Origin: a bacterium
GTDB lineage: Bacteria > UBA10199 > 2-02-FULL-44-16 > JAAZCA01
Assembly (NCBI GenBank): GCA_021810905.1
Contig: JAJZQH010000008.1
Location: 110,801-174,800, forward strand
Direction: 5' to 3'
DNA: 64,000 nt
Positions 1 to 7,439 of this stretch are shown here, in pieces. A program made the translations under genes and the position numbers. Position 1 is the stretch's first letter; each line of letters starts with the position of its first letter. A model generated the notes under the pieces. It had not been told where the DNA came from and made no database searches. It saw only the letters and a list, made by a program, of their open reading frames with translations.

Positions 1-28
1 GGGAATGCAAGCAGCTTGGGGATCGTAC

Positions 29-60
29 AAAAAAAAGGGCGCCCGTTTCGGCGGGCGCCC
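29..60 (-). terminator. Rho-independent terminator of the ACT-domain gene
   Basis: Read on the minus strand, a GC-rich stem (arms at about 37-45 and 52-60, gggcgcccg against its complement) is followed directly by a run of eight T residues (the A-run at 29-36). It lies about 22 bases past the stop codon of the ACT-domain gene, so it is a textbook intrinsic terminator for it. Confidence 0.9.
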
Positions 61-82
61 GGAGTTATCGCATTTGCGAGCT

Positions 83-478
83 TCAGGGTACGACGTTCAT
101 GGCGCGCTCGATCGTGGGCGTTGCAAAGACGATCCAGGTATTGCCCGCCGCGCTCGCCGTGGCGTAGCAGTAATCCAGATCCACGCCGGCCTGAGCGAGC
201 TGCTGCGAGGCTCTGAACAACGTGCCGGATTCGTTGGTTGTCTCCACGACCACGACGTCCTGCTGCGTGACGTTCAATCCCGCCTTGGCCAGGCTCGCCT
301 TTGCGCCCTCATTGTTCCCGGTGATGACGTGGAAGTACGCCTTGCCCTCCATGCGATAGGCGCAGATCGCGTTCACGTTGATCTTGGCCTCGGCAATCGG
401 GCCGGTCACGCGGGCGAGCGTGCCGGGCTTATCGTCGGTAGTGATTCTCAGCTCCTGCATCTTGAATACGCGGGTCAT
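83..478 (-). CDS. ACT-domain protein (tandem ACT, amino-acid-binding regulator)
   Basis: A 131-residue protein made of two consecutive ACT-type folds. The first begins at about residue 6 (LRITTDDKPGTLARVTGPIA) and shows the usual ligand-loop pattern of a beta strand, D-x-P-G and a helix. The second begins at about residue 69 with VVVVETTNESGTLFRASQQL. Stand-alone ACT proteins usually sense an amino acid; the ligand cannot be read here. The start at 478 is chosen because AGGAGG lies at 484-489; the frame stays open upstream to 601 but without a better ribosome site. It is monocistronic as far as the window shows, with a strong terminator downstream. Confidence 0.85.
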   Translation of the reverse strand: MTRVFKMQELRITTDDKPGTLARVTGPIAEAKINVNAICAYRMEGKAYFHVITGNNEGAKASLAKAGLNVTQQDVVVVETTNESGTLFRASQQLAQAGVDLDYCYATASAAGNTWIVFATPTIERAMNVVP

Positions 479-831
479 GGAAAGCCTCCTGGTTGGTTTA
501 TTGAAGAAGTGATCTGTATTTAATGGCAATGGGCCGGGAGCACAAGATAAAAACCGATGACAGGCGGGCCGGGCTTTCAAACTTTCCCGCCCTTCATTCA
601 ATATCTCAGTTATTAGTGTTTACGCATTAATAATGCGAGCAGGCATTTCTGGATCATTTTGTTGACGTCAACGAAACGATACCTTCACTCATGCTTCGTA
701 TTCAGCCCTACGAAGCCTTTTCATATTGCTTAAAATTATAACGTCTTGAATTAACAGCTTTTTTAGTTTCTTTTTTTCCAGCAACTTTATAGTCCAATCA
801 ACCGATAACTCTTGTGAGAACAAATCGTATA

Positions 832-858
832 TTGACTGCATAGAGTTCGTGCTATAAT
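832..858 (+). promoter_or_regulatory. Candidate sigma-70 promoter for the NYN gene
   Basis: A perfect TATAAT at 853-858 is preceded by TTGACT at 832-837 (spacer 15) or, with the usual 17-base spacer, TATTGA at 830-835. The surrounding 600-860 stretch is much more AT-rich than the genes, and otherwise holds only a 12-bp perfect palindrome, gttgacgtcaac, at 661-672. Transcription would start near 865, giving a leader of about 90 bases before the start codon at 957. Confidence 0.6.
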
Positions 859-880
859 GATTTTGTAATGATGACTAACC

Positions 881-943
881 GCCCTGTCTTCACTTCGGTG
901 ACGGCAGGCAATCACTTCCGAGGGGTTGCATTGCAACCCCTCG
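881..943 (+). promoter_or_regulatory. Structured leader: UUCG hairpin plus 12-bp perfect inverted repeat
   Basis: Two hairpins sit between the promoter and the start codon. The first (881-909) is an imperfect stem closed by C(UUCG)G. The second (919-943) is a perfect 12-bp inverted repeat (cgaggggttgca and its complement, one central base) followed by a U-moderate stretch, attacttttac, that runs straight into the ATG. No clear Shine-Dalgarno remains between hairpin and ATG. The layout suggests attenuation or RNA-level control; this is inference. Confidence 0.5.
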
Positions 944-956
944 ATTACTTTTACAT

Positions 957-1482
957 ATGAAAGAACGAGTAGCAGTGTTCATCGACGGCAGCAATTTTTA
1001 TCACGCGGCCAAGCGAAACGGCCTTGATCCGCGTATCGACTTCCATAAAACTCTCGATGGAACTCGCGAAGGGAAGAAATCTCATACGCACTTATTACTA
1101 TACCGCGCCAATCAACCAGAAAGACCACCCGGACGGTTATAAGAAACAACAAAAATTTTTTCAGAAACTTCACAACACCAACTCTCTGACGCTCATTCTG
1201 GGGCGATTGGAAAAGCGCGACGGGACCTATGTTGAAAAAGGCGTCGATGTGGCAATTGCCGTGGACATGCTTTCAATGGCTTATGCAAATGCCATCGATG
1301 TTTTCTATCTCGTGTCGGCGGACGCAGACTTTGTGCCGGTTGTGAATGAGATAAAGCGCCTGGGCAAGAAGATCTTCAATGTTACGTTCAGCCGCGGCGC
1401 CTCCTATCACCTTCGGAATACGTGCGACGGCTACGTAAAGCTCTCCGACGCAATCATGAAAAACTGCCTGCCATCGACATGA
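957..1482 (+). pseudogene. NYN/LabA-like PIN-fold nuclease, frameshifted
   Basis: Two overlapping frames together spell one NYN-domain protein of about 175 residues. The N-terminal part (957 to about 1047) has VAVFIDGSNFYHA, the first acidic metal-site strand. The remainder, one base out of frame, has KGVDVAIAVDML and SADADFVPVVNEIKRLGKK, the other acidic motifs. The frames join if one A is removed from the AAAA run at 1047-1050, giving DFHKLSMELAKG. All active-site aspartates survive, so the break is either a sequencing or assembly slip at the homopolymer, a recent mutation, or frameshifting during expression. NYN proteins are usually RNases acting in RNA processing or defence. Confidence 0.75.
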
Positions 1483-1605
1483 TGTCGAATATACGCGTTT
1501 GCAGCGATCAACTGAATTATGAGCAGCGCGTCGCTGTTTTCCATTATCATTCTTCCGTCATAGGCTTGTCTGAAAAATAACGAACCAGCGTGGCAGTGGA
1601 TGAAG

Positions 1606-2769
1606 TCATCTGGCGAGCCACAGCCGCGCGATGCCTTCATCGTCATATTTTCCCGCGGTCTTCGATACGATGACGACGCGGTCTTCAAATTCAGGATGCC
1701 GGCGGGCTTCCGCGGAGATCATCTCAATCATTTGCGCGGGGTCCGCGGGCCGGAAGGAAAAGCCGGGATAAGCGCTCTCGTAGAGATAGGAGCGGCCACG
1801 GGCTAACGCCTCTGCGAAATCGATTTTCTGTAGCGAGAGAAGCGGAGTTATTCTCTGCAGGAATTCCGCGGCGCTTCGCTTCAGCGTGTTTCCATATCGA
1901 TACTGGTAGTCTTCAAAAGGTTTCTGCTCGCCGGCGAGGAGATCGAACAGGTGCAGGACAACGTTATCCAGTACCGGATCGGTCATGTTGTCGAAGCGCA
2001 GATAGAGCGCGGCCGAAGCAAAGGGCGAAAGTAGCGAAAACGCGGATGCAATTTCGGAGGCTTCGGTCGAAGCGTCGATCACGAACGTCGGAAAGACCCT
2101 CGTTCCCGGATGACGCAGCACGAGCTCGTGGATGAGGCGAAGAGGATTCTCCCAGGCGAGGGTGCGATTGTGAGTTCCGCTTCGGACCATCGCCTGCTCG
2201 TGCGTGAATCCCTTCAGACCCACCTCCACCTGATCGACTAACCCGGCCTCGACGAGCGGGAGAATGACGTCCGGCCGGGAGCCGTTGGTATCGACGATGA
2301 CTTCCGCGCCTTCGCGTTTCGCGATCTCCGCGAGGAATCGAAGCCGCTCAGGATGGAGAGAAGGCTCTCCTGCCCCACCGATCTTGATCGAGTCAAATCG
2401 CTCGAGCACTCCCCGCATCCGCTCCTTGATCTGCGCGCGCGTAAAGTCCGGTATCGAATCAGCCGCCATAAACGGGTTGCCTCTGACGCCGCAGAACTGA
2501 CACGCGAAATTACATCCGCCGATCATCGCCGAGGCAGAATGAGCGCCAGGATTCAATTTGTGGGAAAATGCCGCTTCCTGGATATAGACGGAGATGGTGT
2601 CGGCCGCGTCACGATCGCCATCGAACGTGCACGGATATTCCCCATGGTCTTCTTCCGCCGCTTCAGCAGCGGAAGCAATATCCCGCGGAACCTCGGCCGA
2701 TAAGTCATCCGCCGGAAGTGCTCCAGCTATATCAATCTCTCCCATCAGCTGAGTAACTTTTACCGACAT
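1606..2769 (-). CDS. Radical SAM protein
   Basis: A 387-residue protein with the radical SAM cluster motif C-x3-C-x2-C in GGCNFACQFCGVRGNP (about residues 84-99), then the GxGEP-like SAM-binding segment KIGGAGEPSLHPE and a DTNGSRPD strand, typical of the TIM-barrel core. The C-terminal third (QYRYGNTLKRSAAEFLQR onwards) has no obvious auxiliary cysteine cluster. The first 60 residues are acidic and variable. The substrate cannot be assigned. The start at 2769 has AGGAGGG about 12 bases upstream. It is convergent with the NYN gene; the 120 bases between them show nothing clear. Confidence 0.85.
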   Translation of the reverse strand: MSVKVTQLMGEIDIAGALPADDLSAEVPRDIASAAEAAEEDHGEYPCTFDGDRDAADTISVYIQEAAFSHKLNPGAHSASAMIGGCNFACQFCGVRGNPFMAADSIPDFTRAQIKERMRGVLERFDSIKIGGAGEPSLHPERLRFLAEIAKREGAEVIVDTNGSRPDVILPLVEAGLVDQVEVGLKGFTHEQAMVRSGTHNRTLAWENPLRLIHELVLRHPGTRVFPTFVIDASTEASEIASAFSLLSPFASAALYLRFDNMTDPVLDNVVLHLFDLLAGEQKPFEDYQYRYGNTLKRSAAEFLQRITPLLSLQKIDFAEALARGRSYLYESAYPGFSFRPADPAQMIEMISAEARRHPEFEDRVVIVSKTAGKYDDEGIARLWLAR

Positions 2770-2952
2770 CTGTCAGTGCCCTCCTACGGCGCAGGATTGC
2801 TTTCGGTATAACAACCAAAAAGTTGCGTGAAATATTGCACGGCGGTCCAAACCAACACAGGGCATCAGATGAATCGAAAACAGACGGTCGATCAGGCGGA
2901 CCGGCCCCAGGGAATTTCTGCGACGAGTTTTCGAAAACCTTTCCTCTCATGT

Positions 2953-4719
2953 TTATTTTAGAGTTTCAAAACCCTGTCTGATTATATCCGCCATCAATTT
3001 GCGCCTGGCTGTAAGGAATTCTGAATATTCCATACGTTCCCAGTCATCGGGCAGCGCATGCATCCTTCGCATCTTCCCCCATTCTTCGGGTGAAAACCTC
3101 GCCTGTATCCTGAAGACATAGCCGGAAGGCGGTTCATCTCCGATATCAATATTTTCAGGCCATTCGAGGTACGCAAAATTCGCAATCTGATTTATGATCT
3201 TAAGGTCGTCCACACCCTGCTTCTCAAGCCATGCGCGCGGAAACAGGTGATGCCGCTCCAGGGCCTTCTTTTTCGCCTTCAGCGCCGGATCAAGCATCTC
3301 CGGCACACTCTTGTGAGAGAAGAGCACTCGCGCACCAAGGCGGTTCTGTGCCGCCACATATGCGAACAGCTCAGGGCTGCGGGCCGAAGAGCTCTCCAGA
3401 GCTGCAGGAAGTGTAATCTGCCAGAAATCGTTGGTCAGCTGATTGGAGATGATTTCATCCAGCGTCCGCACGAAATCCTCCGAACCGTTAAGATGATTTA
3501 TGCGATTGAGATCGCCGTCCATGATGGTCTCGGGCGACCCCGTGTATCTTCCGGTAAGACTTGAGGCAAAAAACCATCTACCTATCGTCTTCTGCAAGAC
3601 GTGCTCAGGCGTTTCATATTTGATTCGTCCGATGAGATAGAATGCATACGCATAGAGGAGCGCATTCTGCGATGAGATCATCTCCGCGCTGCGAAAGCCC
3701 GCACCCACGAGGGAACTCAGAAACTGATGCCAGTTCGTAAGGTTCAGGACGTGCTCCTGCGCATCCTGAAGCACCTTGAATTGAGATTCCCGTCTCTCCG
3801 TCGAGAATTCGCCCGTCACAAGATCCTTGCCGCGAAGCACCTGATAGACGCTCTTCAAACGCCCTCGTCCAAAGCCCAAAGCGACGGCCACGCGAAGGAG
3901 CTGGTCCGGATCGGGTTCGATAAAATGATTATATGGAGAAGGATCGTCATCTGGAGACGCAGGGTGACGCGAAGCTCGGCTGAACATCTCAAGGGCATGC
4001 CGGCCTTCATCCCAGAACACGGATAGCAGCGTCAGGATGAAGTCCGCCTGATTGAGCTTTACTCCCTCGCTGTTTATCCTGACGAAGATATCGGCAACCT
4101 GTTCCTCTTCGACGGTGGGCGCGATCTCAAGCGCGGTGAACGGATATTTCTGCAAATCGAAGAGCCGATCCAGATTGTGGCTGATCTTCTCCTCGTCTTC
4201 ATCCGTAAGCGCCGCTTTTTCTTTGAGCGATTGCAGGAACTCCTTAACGATCAGATAGCTGGATTTTCCACTCGCCCAGAGAGTTGAGATGTTGGGTATC
4301 CATTCGGGATCGCGCCGAATGGCCGCATCCGCGACGTCAAATTTTCCATCGCGCGGCCTGAATGCGATCTCAATACCGCGCTCCCGATAATCGTCGTCCA
4401 TGATTTTCCGGCCGCGAAAGACCGCGTAGAGCGAAGTGAGGCGCTGTTGTCCGTCCACGATTAGCCTGGAGGAGACGGCGTGCTGTTTCTCTCCAACACC
4501 TATCTGCTTTGCACCGTTCGCCTGCCCGTTTTCCCAGAAGAGGAGATAACCGACGGGAAAGCCGCGATACATTGAATCGAAGAGGTCCCTAACTTTGGCA
4601 TTCGTCCAGACGAACGGCCTCTGAATATCCGGCAGTCCGATGTCGCCGATGTCGATGTAATGCAATAGCCCCGAGAGGTCATAATCGACGCGCTTGAAGC
4701 AGGTCTTCATATCGGTCAT
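2953..4719 (-). CDS. DUF262 / HNH protein (GmrSD-like)
   Basis: A 588-residue single-chain protein. The N-terminal DUF262 (GmrS/DndB-ParB-like NTP-binding) domain shows LPDIQRPFVW near residue 25 and the family signature VDGQQRLTSLYAVFRG near residue 90. The C-terminal part carries an HNH-type nuclease site, ERHHLFPRAWL, followed by INQIANFAYLEWPENI and IGDEPP, as in DUF1524/HNH nucleases. This architecture is that of type IV, modification-dependent restriction enzymes, so a role in phage or plasmid defence is likely. The start at 4719 follows AGGGGGGA; an open extension to 4887 would overlap the preceding gene. It lies 43 bases downstream of the Abi gene on the same strand, so the two probably form an operon. 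Confidence 0.85.
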   Translation of the reverse strand: MTDMKTCFKRVDYDLSGLLHYIDIGDIGLPDIQRPFVWTNAKVRDLFDSMYRGFPVGYLLFWENGQANGAKQIGVGEKQHAVSSRLIVDGQQRLTSLYAVFRGRKIMDDDYRERGIEIAFRPRDGKFDVADAAIRRDPEWIPNISTLWASGKSSYLIVKEFLQSLKEKAALTDEDEEKISHNLDRLFDLQKYPFTALEIAPTVEEEQVADIFVRINSEGVKLNQADFILTLLSVFWDEGRHALEMFSRASRHPASPDDDPSPYNHFIEPDPDQLLRVAVALGFGRGRLKSVYQVLRGKDLVTGEFSTERRESQFKVLQDAQEHVLNLTNWHQFLSSLVGAGFRSAEMISSQNALLYAYAFYLIGRIKYETPEHVLQKTIGRWFFASSLTGRYTGSPETIMDGDLNRINHLNGSEDFVRTLDEIISNQLTNDFWQITLPAALESSSARSPELFAYVAAQNRLGARVLFSHKSVPEMLDPALKAKKKALERHHLFPRAWLEKQGVDDLKIINQIANFAYLEWPENIDIGDEPPSGYVFRIQARFSPEEWGKMRRMHALPDDWERMEYSEFLTARRKLMADIIRQGFETLK

Positions 4720-4762
4720 AGAACAATCCCCCCTGGTCGTCCTTGCGGGCGGTGGCCGGTCA

Positions 4763-5659
4763 TCAGACATCGCGCCACAACGGCGACTCGCACCAATTAT
4801 CGGGCATTCCCATCTGTGTTTTCGGAATTTCAGGATACTTGTCCAGTAGCGCAACGAATCGTCTGGCCCAACAACTCTCCGGATCAATCTTTGAGATGAG
4901 GTGCTTTGATATCGTTATAATAGAGAATATCCGACTATTCGTCATTGAGACAGGTTCATGCCAACCGGGATATTTGCGCTTCCTTGGGATGAGGGGCTTA
5001 AGGCCAAGCGCGCGGTTCCATAAGCGCTGATGGTGGGCGCAAATATTGCGCACACCGTTGATCGCCATCAGCCAGGAATGAAAAACACGATCAGGGAAGC
5101 CGAAAGCTGCGGACACTTCCGCCTGGATGTGCGCATCAACGCCACCGTACATTCTGAGCATCGTTCCAAACGCCATGAGTTCAACCGCCATCCAGAGTGG
5201 AAGCGCTTCATGGCTGTCCCCATACTTATCACGAAAGTGCTGCACGAATGTCTCCCTGCTCCTTTTGAATTCATCGGCAAGTGCTAAGCGCCATTTCTCG
5301 TATTGATCCTTCGAAAAACATGGAAGGTTTTTTGATTCCAAATGTCCGAACGGACCGAATTTGTGGGAAAATACATATGCGAGACGCGTTCGGACGGCGA
5401 CCTCTATTCGCTCGATTGCATCGAGCATATGCATCCTCAGACGCCGGTCGAACGTATATCGGCGCCATACTTCATGAAGCGTCGTACCCTTTCGATAAGT
5501 GTCGTCCGCATTTCGATATGTATAGAGATAACCGCTGAGCCGATAATAGTTCACCGCCTTGAGCCTGACGATGAGTTCATCACGATCCGACACAAGACCG
5601 CGATGCAGGAGTTGATTGGCTTGTTCTTCGAAGGAAAGAGGCGGTTTCTTGTATTCCAT
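4763..5659 (-). CDS. Abi_2 family (AbiD/AbiF-like) HEPN protein
   Basis: A 298-residue abortive-infection protein. It has the family's N-terminal LKAVNYYRLSGYLY (residues 33-46) and IERIEVAVRTRLAY (82-95), and the HEPN ribonuclease motif R-N-x3-H (R204 to H209 in VRNICAHHQRLWNR). Members are RNA-cleaving toxins triggered by phage infection, and the AbiF branch is reported to be controlled by a structured RNA encoded next to it. The start at 5659 is chosen for AAGGAA eight bases upstream. It is the first gene of a two-gene unit with the DUF262-HNH protein. The short region before its ATG carries a terminator-like hairpin, described separately. Confidence 0.85.
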   Translation of the reverse strand: MEYKKPPLSFEEQANQLLHRGLVSDRDELIVRLKAVNYYRLSGYLYTYRNADDTYRKGTTLHEVWRRYTFDRRLRMHMLDAIERIEVAVRTRLAYVFSHKFGPFGHLESKNLPCFSKDQYEKWRLALADEFKRSRETFVQHFRDKYGDSHEALPLWMAVELMAFGTMLRMYGGVDAHIQAEVSAAFGFPDRVFHSWLMAINGVRNICAHHQRLWNRALGLKPLIPRKRKYPGWHEPVSMTNSRIFSIITISKHLISKIDPESCWARRFVALLDKYPEIPKTQMGMPDNWCESPLWRDV

Positions 5660-5677
5660 GCAGATTCCTTGCGCACA

Positions 5678-5830
5678 TAAAAAACCCGCCGAATTTCGCA
5701 TGCATAGCAGAGGCGCGGCGGGTGTGACGTCATTATGATGTCATAGTAGTCATTTTATTACAAGGATGAATTCTGTAACTCACCCTCACCGGCACGATAC
5801 ATGCAAACTCTTTGAAATATAATAATCATT
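5678..5830 (-). promoter_or_regulatory. AbiF leader: terminator-like hairpin and TGACGTCA-type palindromes
   Basis: On the minus strand the arms acccgccg (5716-5723) and cggcgggt (5684-5691) enclose a 24-base loop rich in small palindromes, and are followed at once by TTTTTT; the Abi ATG lies only about 20 bases on. Just upstream, 5724-5750 holds tgacgtca and tgacatca, near-identical palindromic octamers 3 bases apart. Further up, 5806-5832 has the inverted repeat ttgaaat/atttcaa in AT-rich DNA, a plausible promoter or operator. The hairpin could end transcription from the gene beyond, act as an attenuator, or be the 3' end of a small RNA. Confidence 0.55.
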
Positions 5831-6028
5831 TCAAGCACCTGATTTTTTACAAAAAAGGCTCCAGTCCAATTGTGCCGACAATGTCGCAAGAATTCTCTCA
5901 CCATACTCCGCTCTCCTTTTCTTCAAAATCTCGCGGTCGACTCGTTCGCCGGGAGCGGGGAGATCGCACGTCCTTCGTGGCATGGAGCCAGCCGCACCTT
6001 GCTTCGCGCGAGCACGCATCGCGGGCGA

Positions 6029-7105
6029 TCAGATGCGTATCAAGCTTGCGCGGACGTCCTCAACCCGCTTCACCATATCGAATCTCTCGGCGAGCTCCCA
6101 TGCGGTCAGGGCGTTCTCAAGGTTCGCAGCGATCAACTGCCCAACGATCGGATCGAGCACCGCCGCCTGCAAAGATGCCCACGCCCTGCGCACATAGCCC
6201 TCGGCGGCCTTTGCGTAATCTCCCCTGACTTCCTGAAAAAAAGTCCAGTGTTCCAGTGCGGCGTGATAATTATTCCATTTCTGCGCCGACCACGCGACGC
6301 GCAGTGCATGTGACAGCTCAAAGGCCTTGTGCGAACTGTCTCTCACCGCAAACGACCACGCACTCACCGCGAAGCTCGCCCAATCGTCGTGCGACTTCGG
6401 ATCCAGCCGCCACGCGGCCTCTTCCCACATCGCGGCCTCCGCGCGCCGCTCGGCCGAAAACAGAAGCCCGGCTGCGCGATTAAGCGCCTCCGCTGCCGGC
6501 ACGATCACTCCCGCGCTCAGATAGAACAGGCCCGACTTGACGAAATGATCCGCGGCCATCTCCCGCTGCGCCGCGACGTCGCTCAAACTCGCCTTAGGAC
6601 CGGCCGCGGCATCGACGCTGAATCGCGCCGTACGCCACGTCATGTCGTTCGATGCATTCCTGATCGACTCCGACATCTTCGCCGCGGCATCGAGCTGCTT
6701 CTTGATCTTGTCAGCCGCTTCCTCCAACTGCGCACCCCTCTGCTGCTCCTCCCTCGCGCGCTTTGTCAGGCTGTTCCTGGGTGCACAACCCGCATCTCTC
6801 ATGAGGGGATCAAGCCTGTTCCTCCATGAATTCCAGATCTCACTGCGGCCGCCGCCCTGATCGAGCACCACTTTGCACCCTTTATCCAATCGCTCGATCG
6901 CTATGATCGGCTCCACGCCGCAATCCTTCCATTTCGTCGTCCTGACCCACGAGCCGCCGACCTGTTCATTCGTCACGATCGGATTCGAAAACGCGACGTC
7001 GTCCTCTTCCACTCCGCGCGGCATGAGCCCTATATCCGCTTCATCCACGATGAATGCGTTGAGCGCGCCAGCGAAACCCTGCAGGGATGCGACATCGACG
7101 CCCAT
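6029..7105 (-). CDS. Hypothetical alpha-helical protein
   Basis: I do not recognise this 358-residue protein. It has no signal peptide or membrane segment. Residues 1-115 look like a small alpha/beta domain (KWKDCGVEPIIAIERLDKGC). Residues 115-160 are a charged coiled coil (LTKRAREEQQRGAQLEEAA), and the rest is a run of alanine-rich helices rich in Trp and His that resembles TPR/helical-solenoid packing. The start at 7105 has AGGAGG six bases upstream. No stem-loop is evident within 150 bases after its stop. The stretch 5831-6028 holds no gene. Confidence 0.6.
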   Translation of the reverse strand: MGVDVASLQGFAGALNAFIVDEADIGLMPRGVEEDDVAFSNPIVTNEQVGGSWVRTTKWKDCGVEPIIAIERLDKGCKVVLDQGGGRSEIWNSWRNRLDPLMRDAGCAPRNSLTKRAREEQQRGAQLEEAADKIKKQLDAAAKMSESIRNASNDMTWRTARFSVDAAAGPKASLSDVAAQREMAADHFVKSGLFYLSAGVIVPAAEALNRAAGLLFSAERRAEAAMWEEAAWRLDPKSHDDWASFAVSAWSFAVRDSSHKAFELSHALRVAWSAQKWNNYHAALEHWTFFQEVRGDYAKAAEGYVRRAWASLQAAVLDPIVGQLIAANLENALTAWELAERFDMVKRVEDVRASLIRI

Positions 7106-7126
7106 GACGTCCTCCTATCCTCTGAC

Positions 7127-7165
7127 AAAAAAAAAGGGGGATCGGACCGCCAAGGCCCGTCCCCC
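7127..7165 (-). terminator. Terminator-like hairpin directly upstream of the helical-protein gene
   Basis: Read leftwards, a G/C stem (gggggacggg against ccgatccccc, arms 7136-7145 and 7156-7165) is followed by nine T residues (A-run 7127-7135). It would stop transcripts coming from the right, about 20 bases before the start codon at 7105. No minus-strand gene lies immediately to the right, so it either blocks antisense transcription from the aminotransferase side or attenuates the gene's own leader. Confidence 0.6.
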
Positions 7166-7213
7166 GAGCGATTGCCTATACAGTGCACTAGTGCCGGCCG
7201 CAATACTTTTCAT

Positions 7214-7408
7214 GGCGCCTTTCACAAAAAAATGCATATCGCCAACTGAATCACTCACCATCAGCGTTTCCCGTCTCATGCGCCCGCATCTTTTGGGTTG
7301 ATAATGCTTCCCGGGTATGGAATAGGAGCCCGTCCGGCAACGACATCGCGAGAGGAGTTCCCATGCCGACCGACACTTCGATCTCCCTTCTGCCCGCCAT
7401 CTTCACAC
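7214..7408 (+). repeat. Direct repeat copy 1: duplicated leader and gene start
   Basis: This stretch is about 85-90 percent identical to 8911-9102. It covers the same TTGATAATG segment, the same AGGAG ribosome site and the first 14-15 codons of a giant-protein-like gene (LLPAIF here against LLPIFTTF in copy 2). Both copies also carry a short open frame ending in RLMRPHLLG just after position 90 of the repeat. Codon changes in that frame are mainly non-synonymous, so it is probably not a conserved peptide. Copy 1 precedes the aminotransferase, copy 2 the first giant protein. Confidence 0.85.
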
Positions 7409-7437
7409 TTAAAAAAAATACAAACCCACGGAGGTAA
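7363..7437 (+). pseudogene. Truncated start of a giant-protein paralogue (24 codons)
   Basis: Behind the duplicated ribosome site an ATG opens a 24-codon frame, MPTDTSISLLPAIFT and onward, matching the N-terminus of the large protein at 9060. It breaks into unrelated, A-rich codons at about 7409, and its TAA ends three bases before the aminotransferase ATG, with GGAGG inside its last codons. It may be a decayed gene start, or it may now act as a translated leader that feeds ribosomes to the aminotransferase. Confidence 0.6.
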
Positions 7438-7439
7438 CA

